Assembly (NCBI GenBank): GCA_050260355.1
Contig: JBLNBZ010000058.1
Coordinates: 1-22,228, forward strand
Length of the DNA: 22,228 bases
From: CADEFX01 sp050260355
GTDB lineage: Bacteria > Pseudomonadota > Alphaproteobacteria > Rhizobiales > Hyphomicrobiaceae
Direction: 5' to 3'
Numbering within the stretch: position 1 is the stretch's first letter; each line of letters begins with the position of its first letter. A program made the position numbers and the translations under genes. The notes under the pieces are model-generated. The model was given only the letters and a program-made list of their open reading frames with translations, was not told where the DNA came from and ran no database searches. Below, one piece after another: positions 1 to 7,490 of this stretch.

Positions 1-456
1 CGCTGACGTGCGCGGCGCCAAGTGGCTCGCGGGCTGCAGTGCCGGTTGCGGAGCCGAGCTCAGCGCGGGTTGCGGACGCGGGGTCTGCGCGGTTGATACC
101 TGACGTGGTTGTTGTGCGGGCGGCGCAGTCGCTTCATGCGCAGCCTGGGCGCGATTGTCGAGCGCGACGTCCTCGCTGCGCGCTCGCGCAGGCTCGCTCC
201 TCGCGGCGCCCGCATCGGCGACCTCGAGCTTGATCAGCTCGGAGCCGACGGCTGCCTTCTGCCCGATCTCGAAGCCGATCCACGACACGCGCCCATCAGC
301 AGGCGACGGGATCTCGACGGTGGCCTTGTCGGTCATGACGGCGGCCAGCACATCCCCTTCTCGGACCGGCTCGCCCACCTTCACGGGCAATTCGACGATC
401 TCGGCCTCCGCCACGCCCTCGCCGACGTCCGGAAGCTTGATGACGCGCTCGCCCAT
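1..456 (-). CDS. bkdB: Branched-chain 2-oxoacid dehydrogenase E2, lipoamide acyltransferase (3' part off window)
   Basis: This is the N-terminal 152 codons of the E2 core of the branched-chain 2-oxoacid dehydrogenase complex, which passes the acyl group from E1 to CoA. The frame is open to the left window edge. Residues 1-80 form a biotinyl/lipoyl domain beginning MGERVIKLPDVGEGVAEAE, with the lipoylation motif MTDKATVEI (lysine 46). A Pro/Ala/Gln-rich flexible linker follows, as expected between the lipoyl and subunit-binding domains. The ATG lies two bases after the bkdA2 stop and is preceded by GGAGG inside the end of that gene, so the two are translationally coupled. The catalytic domain is outside the window. 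The order E1 alpha-E1 beta-E2 favours the branched-chain complex over pyruvate or 2-oxoglutarate dehydrogenase. Confidence 0.93.
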   Translation of the reverse strand, partial: MGERVIKLPDVGEGVAEAEIVELPVKVGEPVREGDVLAAVMTDKATVEIPSPADGRVSWIGFEIGQKAAVGSELIKLEVADAGAARSEPARARSEDVALDNRAQAAHEATAPPAQQPRQVSTAQTPRPQPALSSAPQPALQPASHLAPRTSA

Positions 457-458
457 CC

Positions 459-1472
459 TCACGCCTCCATGACGCGCTTCAGCGCCTCGCCGACGCGACG
501 CGGACCGGGGAAATAGTCCCACTCCTGGGCGTGCGGGTAGGGCGTGTCCCAGCCCGTGACGCGCTCGATCGGTGCCTCGAGATGATAGAAGCAGCTCTCC
601 TGCACGACCGCCATCAGCTCGGCGCCAAAGCCGCTGGTGCGTGTCGCCTCGTGCACGATGACGCAACGGCCCGTCTTGCGGACGGAGGTGAAGATGGTCT
701 CGGTGTCGAGCGGCAGCAGCGTGCGCAGATCGATGATCTCGGCATCGACTCCCTGCTCCTGCGCCGCCGTCTCGGCCACGTAGACCATGGTGCCATAGGC
801 GAGCACGGTCACATCCGATCCCGCACGCCGCACCGACGCCGCGCCGAGGGGAACGACGTAATGCCCCTCGGGCACCTCGCTGAGAGGGTGTGACGACCAT
901 GGCACGATCGGGCGATCGTGGTGGCCGTCGAAGGGTCCGTTGTAGAGGCGTTTGGGCTCGAGAAAGATGACCGGATCGTCGTCCTCGATGGCCGCGATCA
1001 GCAGCCCCTTGGCATCGTAGGGGTTCGACGGCACGACCGTCTTCAGGCCGCACACGTGCGTGAAGAGCGCCTCGGGGCTCTGCGAATGCGTCTGTGCGCC
1101 GAAGATGCCGCCGCCGGTCGGCATGCGGATCGTGAGCGGGGCCGAGAAGTCGCCCGCCGAGCGGTATCTGAGCCGCGCCGCCTCCGACACCAACTGATCG
1201 TAGGCCGGATACATGTAGTCGGCGAACTGGATCTCGACGCAGGGGCGCAGGCCATAGGCGGCCATGCCGATCGCCGTGCCGACGATGCCGCTCTCGTTGA
1301 TGGGCGTGTCGAAGCAGCGCGACTTGCCGTACTTCTGCTGCAGGCCCTTGGTGCATCGGAAGACACCGCCGAAGTAGCCGACGTCCTCGCCGAATACGAC
1401 AACGTTCGCGTCGCGCGCCATCATGACGTCGTGCGCGTCCCGAATGGCCTCGATCATCGTCATCCTGGCCAT
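459..1472 (-). CDS. bkdA2: 2-oxoisovalerate dehydrogenase E1 component, beta subunit
   Basis: This 337-residue protein is the beta subunit of the TPP-dependent E1 of the branched-chain 2-oxoacid dehydrogenase, which decarboxylates the 2-oxoacids of valine, leucine and isoleucine. The typical N-terminus FGEDVGYFGGVFRCT is at residues 27-41. The motif INESGIVGTAIG at 58-69 carries the glutamate that activates TPP. THSQSPEA, FLEPKRLYNGPFDGHH and the C-terminal VTGWDTPYPHAQEWDYFPG are nearly as in Pseudomonas BkdA2. It starts 4 bases after the bkdA1 stop. The first ATG has a weak ribosome site, and an in-frame ATG three codons later is a reasonable alternative. It is the middle gene of the bkd operon. 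Confidence 0.96.
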   Translation of the reverse strand: MARMTMIEAIRDAHDVMMARDANVVVFGEDVGYFGGVFRCTKGLQQKYGKSRCFDTPINESGIVGTAIGMAAYGLRPCVEIQFADYMYPAYDQLVSEAARLRYRSAGDFSAPLTIRMPTGGGIFGAQTHSQSPEALFTHVCGLKTVVPSNPYDAKGLLIAAIEDDDPVIFLEPKRLYNGPFDGHHDRPIVPWSSHPLSEVPEGHYVVPLGAASVRRAGSDVTVLAYGTMVYVAETAAQEQGVDAEIIDLRTLLPLDTETIFTSVRKTGRCVIVHEATRTSGFGAELMAVVQESCFYHLEAPIERVTGWDTPYPHAQEWDYFPGPRRVGEALKRVMEA

Positions 1473-1476
1473 GGCT

Positions 1477-2709
1477 TTAGAACCCCGCTTCCTGCCGCTG
1501 CCGCCGCAGATGAGGCGGCATCTCCTTGAACACGTCCACGAACATGTCGCGCGTGGACGCCTTGGGGCCGGTGTGCAGCGTGCCGAAGCTCTCGGCCTCC
1601 TTCTGGGCGGCGATGACCTCCGCCTCCACCTCTGCGGCAGCCTGGACGTGCCGCTCCTCCGACCAGAGCTTCCTGACGATGAGATGATTCTTGAGGCGCT
1701 CGATGGGATCGCCCAGAGGCCAGGCCTCCGACTCTTCCTTCGGCCGGTAGGCGGAAGGATCGTCCGAGGTGGAATGCGCAGCGGCGCGATAGGTGACGTA
1801 TTCGATCAGCGTCGGGCCGAGATTGCGGCGCGCGCGCTCGATTGCCCACTTCGCCACGGCGTAGACGGCGGGGTAGTCGTTGCCATCGACGCGCAACGAG
1901 GGAATGCCGAAGCCGTGCCCGCGCGCCGCGAACGTGCCGGAGCCGCCGCGCGCGATGCCTTGAAACGTCGAGATCGCCCACTGGTTGTTGACGATGTTGA
2001 GGACGACGGGCGCCTTGTAGGTGGAGGCGAACACGAGGGCCGCGTGGAAATCGGACTCCGCAGTCGAGCCGTCGCCGATCCAGCCGGCGGCCACGCGCGT
2101 GTCGCCCTTGATCGCGGAGGCCATGGCCCAGCCGACGGCCTGCGGGTACTGCGTGCCGAGATTCCCCGAGATCGAGAAGAAGCCGTGCGCCTTCGAGCTG
2201 TACATGACCGGGAGCTGCCGCCCCTTCATCGGGTCCCGGCTGTTCGAGTAGATCTGGCACATCATGTCGACCAGCGGGTAGCCGGACGCGATCAGCAGCC
2301 CTTGCTGGCGATACGTGGGGAAGTTCATGTCGCCCTTCTCGAGCGCCTTCTGGAAGGCGCAGGCGATCGCCTCCTCGCCCGTGCACTGCATGTAGAATGA
2401 GGTCTTGCCCTGGCGCTGCGCCATCTGCATGCGCACGTCGTAGGCACGCACCTTCATCATGGTTTTGAGGCCCTCGAGCAGGGCCTGGTCACCAAGCTCG
2501 CCGGCCCACGGCCCCACCGCTTCGCCGGCGCGGTTCAGCACGCGAATGATGGAGTAGCCGAGATCGCGGATCTCCTCGGGCGCCACATCGACAGGCGGCC
2601 GGCGCACGGTGCCGGCCTTCGGTATGGTGACGCCGCTGAAATCGGGTCGGCTGCCAGGGCGGAAGTCGGGCTCGGGGACGTGCAGAGCGAGAGGCCCATG
2701 ATCAGGCAT
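1477..2709 (-). CDS. bkdA1: 2-oxoisovalerate dehydrogenase E1 component, alpha subunit
   Basis: This 410-residue protein is the alpha subunit of the branched-chain 2-oxoacid dehydrogenase E1; the Pseudomonas protein is about the same length. The TPP/Mg-binding motif runs from GDGS (residues 212-215) to NNQW (241-244). The loop HSTSDDPSAYR at 312-322 matches the active-site loop that is phosphorylated in mitochondrial E1 alpha. The N-terminal 45 residues are the Pro-rich extension typical of the bacterial branched-chain enzyme. GGGAGG lies about 9 bases before the ATG. It is the first gene of the minus-strand bkd operon and is divergent from an Lrp-type regulator, so its promoter lies in the 478-bp gap to the right. 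Confidence 0.96.
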   Translation of the reverse strand: MPDHGPLALHVPEPDFRPGSRPDFSGVTIPKAGTVRRPPVDVAPEEIRDLGYSIIRVLNRAGEAVGPWAGELGDQALLEGLKTMMKVRAYDVRMQMAQRQGKTSFYMQCTGEEAIACAFQKALEKGDMNFPTYRQQGLLIASGYPLVDMMCQIYSNSRDPMKGRQLPVMYSSKAHGFFSISGNLGTQYPQAVGWAMASAIKGDTRVAAGWIGDGSTAESDFHAALVFASTYKAPVVLNIVNNQWAISTFQGIARGGSGTFAARGHGFGIPSLRVDGNDYPAVYAVAKWAIERARRNLGPTLIEYVTYRAAAHSTSDDPSAYRPKEESEAWPLGDPIERLKNHLIVRKLWSEERHVQAAAEVEAEVIAAQKEAESFGTLHTGPKASTRDMFVDVFKEMPPHLRRQRQEAGF

Positions 2710-3187
2710 GCTTCGTAACCCTCCCGAAAGGGGGCAGGACGGCGATCTGAGATCGAACGCATCCGAAACAGGCTCGCCGACTCTGCATCAAATCATGAAC
2801 GCCGAGGCAGGACGAGATGTGCTTGGCAGGCATGCCCCTCGGGGCGAGCTCTCCGCAAGGCTCGAAGGCAACGGGGGTTTGAACAAGGGGACCGACCGAG
2901 ACGGCATTGTTCATCGAGGCAACGTAAGGCCCATTCTGCGAGCAGCATCGAGCCGAGACGGGAGCGGATCAGGCGAGCTGAGACGCGAGCACCTGCACCG
3001 CGGGCCCTGGTCTGCGGCGACCGAATGCTATGGCGGTTCCCGAAGAATGTTCTTCCAAATATGCTGCGCGTTGCCGCAGATGCAGAAGATTGATCTGCGA
3101 CTCTATGGTTCGAGCGCATAATCTGCTGTGGTATCCGGGGCAAGCAAACCCCGGAGGTCGCCTCGATTCCCGATCAGGACGACAGAG
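2710..3187. promoter_or_regulatory. Divergent bkdA1/bkdR regulatory region
   Basis: This 478-base gap between the divergent bkd operon and the Lrp-type gene contains no convincing gene; its open frames lack good start signals and known domains. It must hold the promoters for both directions. The stretch nearest the regulator is less GC-rich and carries a 7-bp inverted repeat and further ATCTGC half-sites, listed separately. In Pseudomonas the Lrp-like BkdR binds this kind of intergenic region, so operator sites here are expected. Confidence 0.7.
3075..3126. promoter_or_regulatory. Candidate Lrp/BkdR half-sites (CGCAGAT inverted repeat plus ATCTGC)
   Basis: CGCAGAT at 3075-3081 is matched by ATCTGCG at 3093-3099, giving perfect 7-bp arms 11 bases apart. 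A further ATCTGC lies at 3121-3126, 28 bases after the previous one. The cluster sits 60-110 bases before the regulator start. Repeated degenerate half-sites are typical of Lrp-family operators, so autoregulation and bkd control are plausible. The assignment is inferred from position and symmetry only. Confidence 0.4.
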
Positions 3188-3649
3188 ATGAAACCGCTGG
3201 ACGATATCGATCGCGCCATCCTGCGCGAGCTGCAGAGCAATGGCCGGCTGTCGAATACCGAGCTTGCCGAGCGTGTCGGGCTCTCCCCGAGCCCTTGCTG
3301 GCAGCGCGTCAAGCGTCTGGAGGAGGGCGGCTACATCGAGGGCTACGCGGCCGTTCTGAATCAGAAACAACTCGGCATGCCGGACACCGTCATCATCGAG
3401 GTCACCCTGGAGCGCCACGACGACGAGGTCCTCGAGAAGTTCGGCCGCGCACTGACCGATCTGCCGCAGGTGCTGGAGGCGTACCTGACAAGCGGCAACT
3501 ACGACTACTTCGTCAAGGTCGCGGTCGATGGCACCGAGGGCTATGAGCGCTTTTTGCGGGAGCGCCTGTACCGCATTCCGGGCATCCGTCATACGCGCTC
3601 GTGCTTCGCGCTCAAGTGCCTCAAGCGGCAGCTGTCGGTGACGCCTTGA
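3188..3649 (+). CDS. bkdR: Lrp/AsnC family transcriptional regulator (BkdR-like)
   Basis: This 153-residue protein has the Lrp/AsnC fold. An N-terminal winged helix-turn-helix starts at LDDIDRAILRELQSNGR and its recognition helix is LSPSPCWQRVKRLEEGG. A C-terminal RAM/AsnC effector-binding domain follows, with GNYDYFVKVAV near residue 104. The ATG at 3188 is preferred over an in-frame GTG 20 codons upstream because the HTH begins right after it, as in family members. The gene is divergent from bkdA1. In Pseudomonas an Lrp-like BkdR in this position activates the branched-chain dehydrogenase operon in response to branched-chain amino acids, and the same role is inferred here. Confidence 0.88.
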   Translation: MKPLDDIDRAILRELQSNGRLSNTELAERVGLSPSPCWQRVKRLEEGGYIEGYAAVLNQKQLGMPDTVIIEVTLERHDDEVLEKFGRALTDLPQVLEAYLTSGNYDYFVKVAVDGTEGYERFLRERLYRIPGIRHTRSCFALKCLKRQLSVTP

Positions 3650-3668
3650 AGCAAAGCGGGGACGCTAC

Positions 3669-3685
3669 GGCGCTCGCCGAGCGCC
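3669..3685. terminator. Candidate terminator hairpin after the Lrp-type gene
   Basis: GGCGCTCG at 3669-3676 and CGAGCGCC at 3678-3685 are perfect 8-bp arms around a single base, 19 bases after the bkdR stop. The GC-rich stem could end transcription, but no T-run follows, so an intrinsic terminator is only a possibility. Confidence 0.35.
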
Positions 3686-3792
3686 CATAGCTCGGCATCC
3701 ATCCGTCCCGCTGCTCTTCCCGAGGCTAACCTTAGTGTCCATTTGAGCCTCGAGCTCCTTGCGCGCCCGGTGCTGGGAATGCAGGGTTGCTC

Positions 3793-4041
3793 ATGACCCT
3801 CCTGATTGATCCGCGCCTCGGTGATGTCGAGGACGATGCGTCAAGCACGAAAAGGCGATCTCTGCTCGCCATTACGGGGAGCCTTTTGGCCGAGATCAAC
3901 CTGCCGAAACTGGTTCTGGCCTGGCTGCTCCTGATGGTTCTCCCGGGGGTGCTGCTCGGCCTCGCACCGCTAATCGCCTCCGGATGGCTCGCAACCTTGT
4001 CGCGGAAGATTGCCGATCCCGTCATCCGATCGTCTTGTTGA
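3793..4041 (+). pseudogene. Truncated membrane-protein fragment (N-terminal part only)
   Basis: This 82-codon open frame begins MTLLIDPRLGDVEDDASSTK. It has a hydrophobic stretch around residues 33-55 (LVLAWLLLMVLPGVLLGLAPLI) and ends abruptly in IRSSC. The start resembles the N-terminus of membrane-associated metallophosphoesterase-like proteins of Bradyrhizobium relatives, but that recollection is tentative. The expected long C-terminal domain is absent: the frame stops where the remains of the RND pump begin on the other strand. I read it as the 5' remnant of a longer gene cut by a rearrangement. A genuine small membrane protein cannot be excluded. Confidence 0.4.
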
Positions 4042-4559
4042 AACGACCAGGCGAGCCGCATCATTGGTGAACTCGATGAGAACGGCATCGAGCGGCTTGA
4101 TCAGCATGTTGCTGGTGAACCCATAGATGATCCCGAACGTATCGCCGAAATCATCGTCGAAGCCCGGCCCAACGACACCAGCCGGCAACGTCGGAGCCAT
4201 GTCACCGACGCTCTTCCTGACGTGGTACCAAATATCGGGAACTTCCCTCGCGGTCGTATCGCCTGCAGGTTGACGAAAATCGTCGTTCTGCCAGCACTGG
4301 TGAAGCTGCGCAAAAAATCGAGCTTTGGTGTTTCCTGGAGCCTTCTCTCGATCCGCTCGGTGACTTGCTTCAGCGTGTCTTCGACCGTTGCTCCGGGCCA
4401 GGCGGCCTGGACCACCATCGTCTTGATGATGAACGTCGGGTCCTCGCTCCGGCCAAGCCTGAAGTAGGACATGATCCCGCCCGACACCGCCACGATCATA
4501 AGATAGACGACAATGGAGCGATTCCTGAGCGCCCACTCCGAAAGGTTCAACGCGCTCAT
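4042..4559 (-). pseudogene. RND efflux pump inner-membrane transporter, truncated and frameshifted
   Basis: The remains begin at an ATG overlapping the adaptor stop (ATGA). The first 99 codons are a good AcrB/MexB-type start: MSALNLSEWALRNRSIVVYL is the first membrane helix, followed by GRSEDPTFIIKTMVVQAAWPG and EDTLKQVTERIERRLQETP. At about 4262 the homology moves to another frame (GDTTAREVPDIWYHVRKSVG...DDFGDTFGIIYGFT), consistent with loss of one G. After about 4114 the RND similarity ends and no further pump sequence is seen. About 150 residues remain out of roughly 1,030 in the family. It cannot make a working proton-driven exporter. Confidence 0.85.
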
Positions 4560-5327
4560 GGGCTCGACCCGAGCAGGCGGACCTTCTGTCCAGGATGCAG
4601 GACCTGAACACCAGCAGTGACCACGATCTCCCCAGCCTCGAGGCCGTCGGAGATCGCAACGCTGGCCTGATCGTATCGAAGCACGCCGATGTTGCGCAGA
4701 GACACCATCTGGCTCGACCGATCGACGACCCACACCGCGGGCTGGTCGTTGAACTTCGTAAGCGCGGAAGCCGGGACATCAATCGCGTATTTGCGTGGCC
4801 TGATCGTGATTTGCACGCGTCGTCCATCCCTGCTTGAGCAGCGTGTCCTGGCGCTGGAATTGATTCTGCGCCTGGATCAATTGCCCTTGGGCCGGCGCGA
4901 GATTGGCTCGCGCAGTGCGCAATGAATTGAGCTCGTTCTGTGATTCCAGGCGCGCAACGAGCTGCCCCGCTTCAACATGATCTCCCAGATTTACGTTGCT
5001 CTCCAATATCCGCCCTGCAATGCGGAAGGCGAGTGACACCTCGTCCTCCGCTTGAATTCGGCCGGTCAGGGTGATTGGCACGCCGGCCTTCCGCCTCTCG
5101 GCGACGACGGTGCGAACGGGCCGGACCTCCGGCGCCGTCGGGACGACTGGGGCGTCACATGCTGCCAGCGTCGGTAGGAGCGCAAGGATGGGAACGGTGC
5201 GCGAAGCTCGACGGACACCCAAGCGCGCCCAGGTGAGAACCAGCGCAATCCTTCGCGATCCGACGCGCTGCGGAGCGCGCCGTCCCGCGATGAGCGATTG
5301 GAGCGCCATCGTGGCCGAGAGCTTCAT
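4556..5327 (-). pseudogene. RND efflux membrane-fusion (adaptor) protein, internally deleted and frameshifted
   Basis: The N-terminal part, from an ATG at 5327, carries a lipoprotein signal with lipobox LPTLAAC, then the HlyD/AcrA-type beta-barrel and lipoyl half (RPVRTVVAERRKAGVPITLTG, AFRIAGRILESNVNLGDHVEAGQLVARLE) and the first helix of the hairpin (QNQFQRQDTLLKQGWTTRANHDQATQ). That frame stops at 4779. The C-terminal part resumes in another frame at about 4796 (YAIDVPASALTKFNDQPAVWVVD) and runs to 4556. The second half of the hairpin and the middle barrel are missing, leaving about 255 of roughly 370 residues. The gene overlaps the pump remnant in the usual adaptor-pump order, so this was one efflux operon. 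Confidence 0.85.
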
Positions 5328-5609
5328 AGCGCGCCCGCTCAATCTTGCTTTGCAAGGAGCAGCACGTTTCCTGACGTTTCAGAATGGCGCGGCGGCCGGA
5401 ATATCGCCTATCAGGACAAACCCTGGACTTTGCGCCGGGCTAGTCCTGAGCGCAATTCGCGGCACTGGCGCCCACAGGCGCACGCAGCGATCCCGCGGGG
5501 CAAGCAGCATTGCGCGGCCGGCCCGGCGTGATCGGCCACGCGACGGCATAGCGGAGAGATAACCGCGGCAGCTCGGCGCGCCGCGGCTGCTTGCACTTAC
5601 AGCAGGGCC
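5328..5609. other. Intergenic region without a supported gene
   Basis: This stretch between the decayed efflux operon and the PhzF-like gene has short open frames on both strands, but none has a good ribosome site, a domain or a signal peptide. No strong hairpin or repeat was seen. It probably contains the old efflux promoter and the 3' flank of the PhzF operon. Confidence 0.5.
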
Positions 5610-6449
5610 TCAAACTTCAATTGTGCCCTCGACGCAACGAGCAACCTCACCGCCGATCCAGATGTCGTCGCCGTCGCGTGCGACATGGACCCGCCCGGCG
5701 CGGCCAAGAACCGTCCCTTGCGCGGCGACGTAACGTGAAGGGGCGATGCCCGCGCCGATCAGCCACTGCCCCAGACTCGCGTTCAAACTGCCCGTGACAG
5801 GATCCTCGGCTGCGCGCGTTCCCACGAAGGCGCGGACCTCGAACTCGGCATCGACGTCGTCGCGGGACGGATCGCAAGGCGCAACAAGACCGATCGGCTG
5901 TCCCGGCAGAAGCGAGAAGTCGCGCTTGATCGAAAGCAGCTCGGTGCGTGACCCGAGCAGGATGCCGGCCCAGCCTGGTCCGTTGTCCACCCACTGCGCG
6001 GCCTTGATCGCAGCAGGCGCGATGCCGAGCGCCTTGGCGATGCGCTCGAGCAAATCGGCCTCCAGCGGGCCGCTCCTGCGCAATGGAGGTGCGGCGAATG
6101 CGAGCCGGTTGCCGTCACGCTTGATCCTGACGAGGCCGACACCGCATTCCTGCACGATCTCGGCGCGCTTTGCAGAATTGCCGAGACCCAGCCACACCGC
6201 GCACGTGCCGAGCGTCGGATGCCCGGCAAATGGCAACTCGCGCTCCGGTGTGAATATGCGGACCCGGTAGTCGGCATCGGGGTGTATCGGATCGCAGAGG
6301 AACGTCGTCTCGCTGAGATTGGTCCAATTGGCGATGGCCTGCATCTGGGCGTCGGACAGGCCGCCAGCGCCCGCGATCACGGCCAGTGGATTGCCCTTGA
6401 ACGGGACTGGGGAGAAGACGTCGACCTGTCTGAACTGCAAGCGTGTCAT
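5610..6449 (-). CDS. PhzF family isomerase/epimerase-like protein
   Basis: This 279-residue protein belongs to the PhzF/YddE family, which has the diaminopimelate-epimerase fold and catalyses isomerisation or proton shuttling on small metabolites. The start MTRLQFRQVDVFSPVPFKGN and the catalytic glutamate in LSETTFL (Glu47), then FAGHPTLGT at 75-82 and DPVTGSLNASLGQWL in the C-terminal lobe, are the family hallmarks. The frame is open 89 codons upstream, but that part overlaps the GST gene and is not conserved, so the ATG at 6449 is chosen. The gene lies 44 bases after the GST gene and probably shares its transcript. PhzF proteins outside phenazine clusters have unknown substrates, and no phenazine genes are nearby. 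Confidence 0.9.
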   Translation of the reverse strand: MTRLQFRQVDVFSPVPFKGNPLAVIAGAGGLSDAQMQAIANWTNLSETTFLCDPIHPDADYRVRIFTPERELPFAGHPTLGTCAVWLGLGNSAKRAEIVQECGVGLVRIKRDGNRLAFAAPPLRRSGPLEADLLERIAKALGIAPAAIKAAQWVDNGPGWAGILLGSRTELLSIKRDFSLLPGQPIGLVAPCDPSRDDVDAEFEVRAFVGTRAAEDPVTGSLNASLGQWLIGAGIAPSRYVAAQGTVLGRAGRVHVARDGDDIWIGGEVARCVEGTIEV

Positions 6450-6493
6450 GCGAGGTACCTTTCGACTTTGGGAACCGGCCGACGATCCGGTGC

Positions 6494-7117
6494 TCAATCG
6501 GTGCCGGCGCCGAGGTGAGGGCGCGACGCCGGTCGCTGCATGAGAAGGTCGAGATAAGCCCGCACATGCGGAAGCGGCACGCGCTCGATCGGCGCCTGGA
6601 ACCAGCGATTGACCGAGAGCCCGATGACGATATCGGCAACGGTGAAGCTCTCGCCGCAGGCAAAGGGCCGGCGCGCTGCGAGACGCTGCTCGAGCAGCTC
6701 GAGCATCGACGTCCACTCACGCAGCAATCTTTGGACCTGCTCGCCGCTGCCGGCGGCCGGATTCTTCCGGACGATCGCTTGAAAAGCGACGCGCCAGGCC
6801 GAATTGAAGTCCGTCGCCTGCCAATCCATCAGCTCCTCGACGCGGGCGCGCCGCAGCGGCTCGACCGGCAGGAGATCGCTTCGCCCATGCTTGGCTGCGA
6901 GATACCGAACGATGGTGTTCGATTCGGTCAGGACCGCATCGCCGTCGATGAAGACAGGCACGAGCGCCTTGGGGTTGAGGGCGAGGAACCTTGTGTCCGA
7001 GGTCGGACGGGTGCCAGTCCCCCATTCCTCCAGCTCATAAGCCACACCGAGCTCGCCGCATGCCCACAGGACCTTGCGCACGTTGATCGACTGGCGCTTT
7101 CCGAGAATGCGAAGCAT
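6494..7117 (-). CDS. Glutathione S-transferase family protein
   Basis: This 207-residue cytosolic GST-type protein conjugates glutathione to electrophiles or reduces them. The N-terminal thioredoxin-like domain (MLRILGKRQSINVRKVLWACGELG, then LNPKALVPVFIDGDAVLTES) has the conserved cis-proline before VFIDGD and the ES pair that binds glutathione. The all-helical C-terminal domain includes FTVADIVIGLSVNRWF with the conserved N-capping aspartate. The ATG at 7117 starts exactly at the first beta strand; the upstream in-frame start is only a TTG. The gene is 37 bases after the DUF1127 gene and upstream of the PhzF-like gene, so the three form a likely operon under the divergent MocR-type regulator. 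Specific substrate unknown. Confidence 0.93.
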   Translation of the reverse strand: MLRILGKRQSINVRKVLWACGELGVAYELEEWGTGTRPTSDTRFLALNPKALVPVFIDGDAVLTESNTIVRYLAAKHGRSDLLPVEPLRRARVEELMDWQATDFNSAWRVAFQAIVRKNPAAGSGEQVQRLLREWTSMLELLEQRLAARRPFACGESFTVADIVIGLSVNRWFQAPIERVPLPHVRAYLDLLMQRPASRPHLGAGTD

Positions 7118-7154
7118 GACAGGCAATCTCGATCTCAACCGACCGTGTGGGCGC

Positions 7155-7376
7155 CTACACCTGCCAGAACGGCTTCTCGCTCTCTCGCCTCACCATCTGG
7201 CGCGTGAGACCGGCGTCGCGCATCTGCTCGTCGCTCAGCAGCGAAAGCTCGTGCCGCAGCCTTGCGCGCCGAAGCCAGGTGCGCAGCAACGCAACGGCCC
7301 GCGAAAGCTGTTGCGGTATGGCCTCGGCGGATGGGCTCACTCTCATCAAGACGGGCATGACCTTGGGAGCTGACAT
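7155..7376 (-). CDS. DUF1127 (YjiS-like) small protein
   Basis: This 73-residue basic protein carries the DUF1127 motif in its second half, RHELSLLSDEQMRDAGLTRQMVRRESEKPFWQV. DUF1127 proteins in alphaproteobacteria are small, Arg-rich proteins; some have been linked to RNA binding and to phosphate, stress or growth phenotypes, but the role of this copy is unknown. GAGGT lies 8 bases before the ATG. It is the first gene of the minus-strand group and is divergent from the MocR-type regulator across a 114-base promoter region, a pairing common in this lineage. Confidence 0.88.
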   Translation of the reverse strand: MSAPKVMPVLMRVSPSAEAIPQQLSRAVALLRTWLRRARLRHELSLLSDEQMRDAGLTRQMVRRESEKPFWQV

Positions 7377-7440
7377 GGCGCGATACCTCGTGGTCCGGTT
7401 CGCTCATTGCGGCGCAAGTCATGAACGAGTACAAATGTCA

Positions 7441-7470
7441 GTGCAATTGAAACATTGCCCTCGGTGCAAT
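7441..7470. promoter_or_regulatory. Candidate MocR operator: two GTGCAAT direct repeats with an inverted ATTGC between
   Basis: GTGCAAT occurs at 7441-7447 and again at 7464-7470, exactly 23 bases apart and on the same strand. ATTGC at 7454-7458 gives an inverted partner. MocR/PdxR regulators typically bind direct repeats about two helical turns apart in the divergent promoter of their target. The repeats overlap a possible promoter for the regulator (TTGAAA at 7447-7452 and AATAAT at 7468-7473, with a short 15-base spacer). Autoregulation and control of the DUF1127-GST-PhzF operon are inferred. Confidence 0.5.
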
Positions 7471-7490
7471 AATCCTTGTAACCCACTCCC

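Noticed and set aside
1423..2400. 325-codon plus-strand frame over the E1 alpha gene
   Set aside because: Antisense shadow of bkdA1, low-complexity Arg/Leu/Val composition.
3128..3187. GTG start 20 codons upstream for the Lrp-type regulator
   Set aside because: The added residues are not part of the HTH fold and lie in the promoter region; the ATG at 3188 matches family N-termini.
6450..6716. 89-codon N-terminal extension of the PhzF-like protein
   Set aside because: It overlaps the GST gene and has no similarity to the family, whose start coincides with the ATG at 6449.
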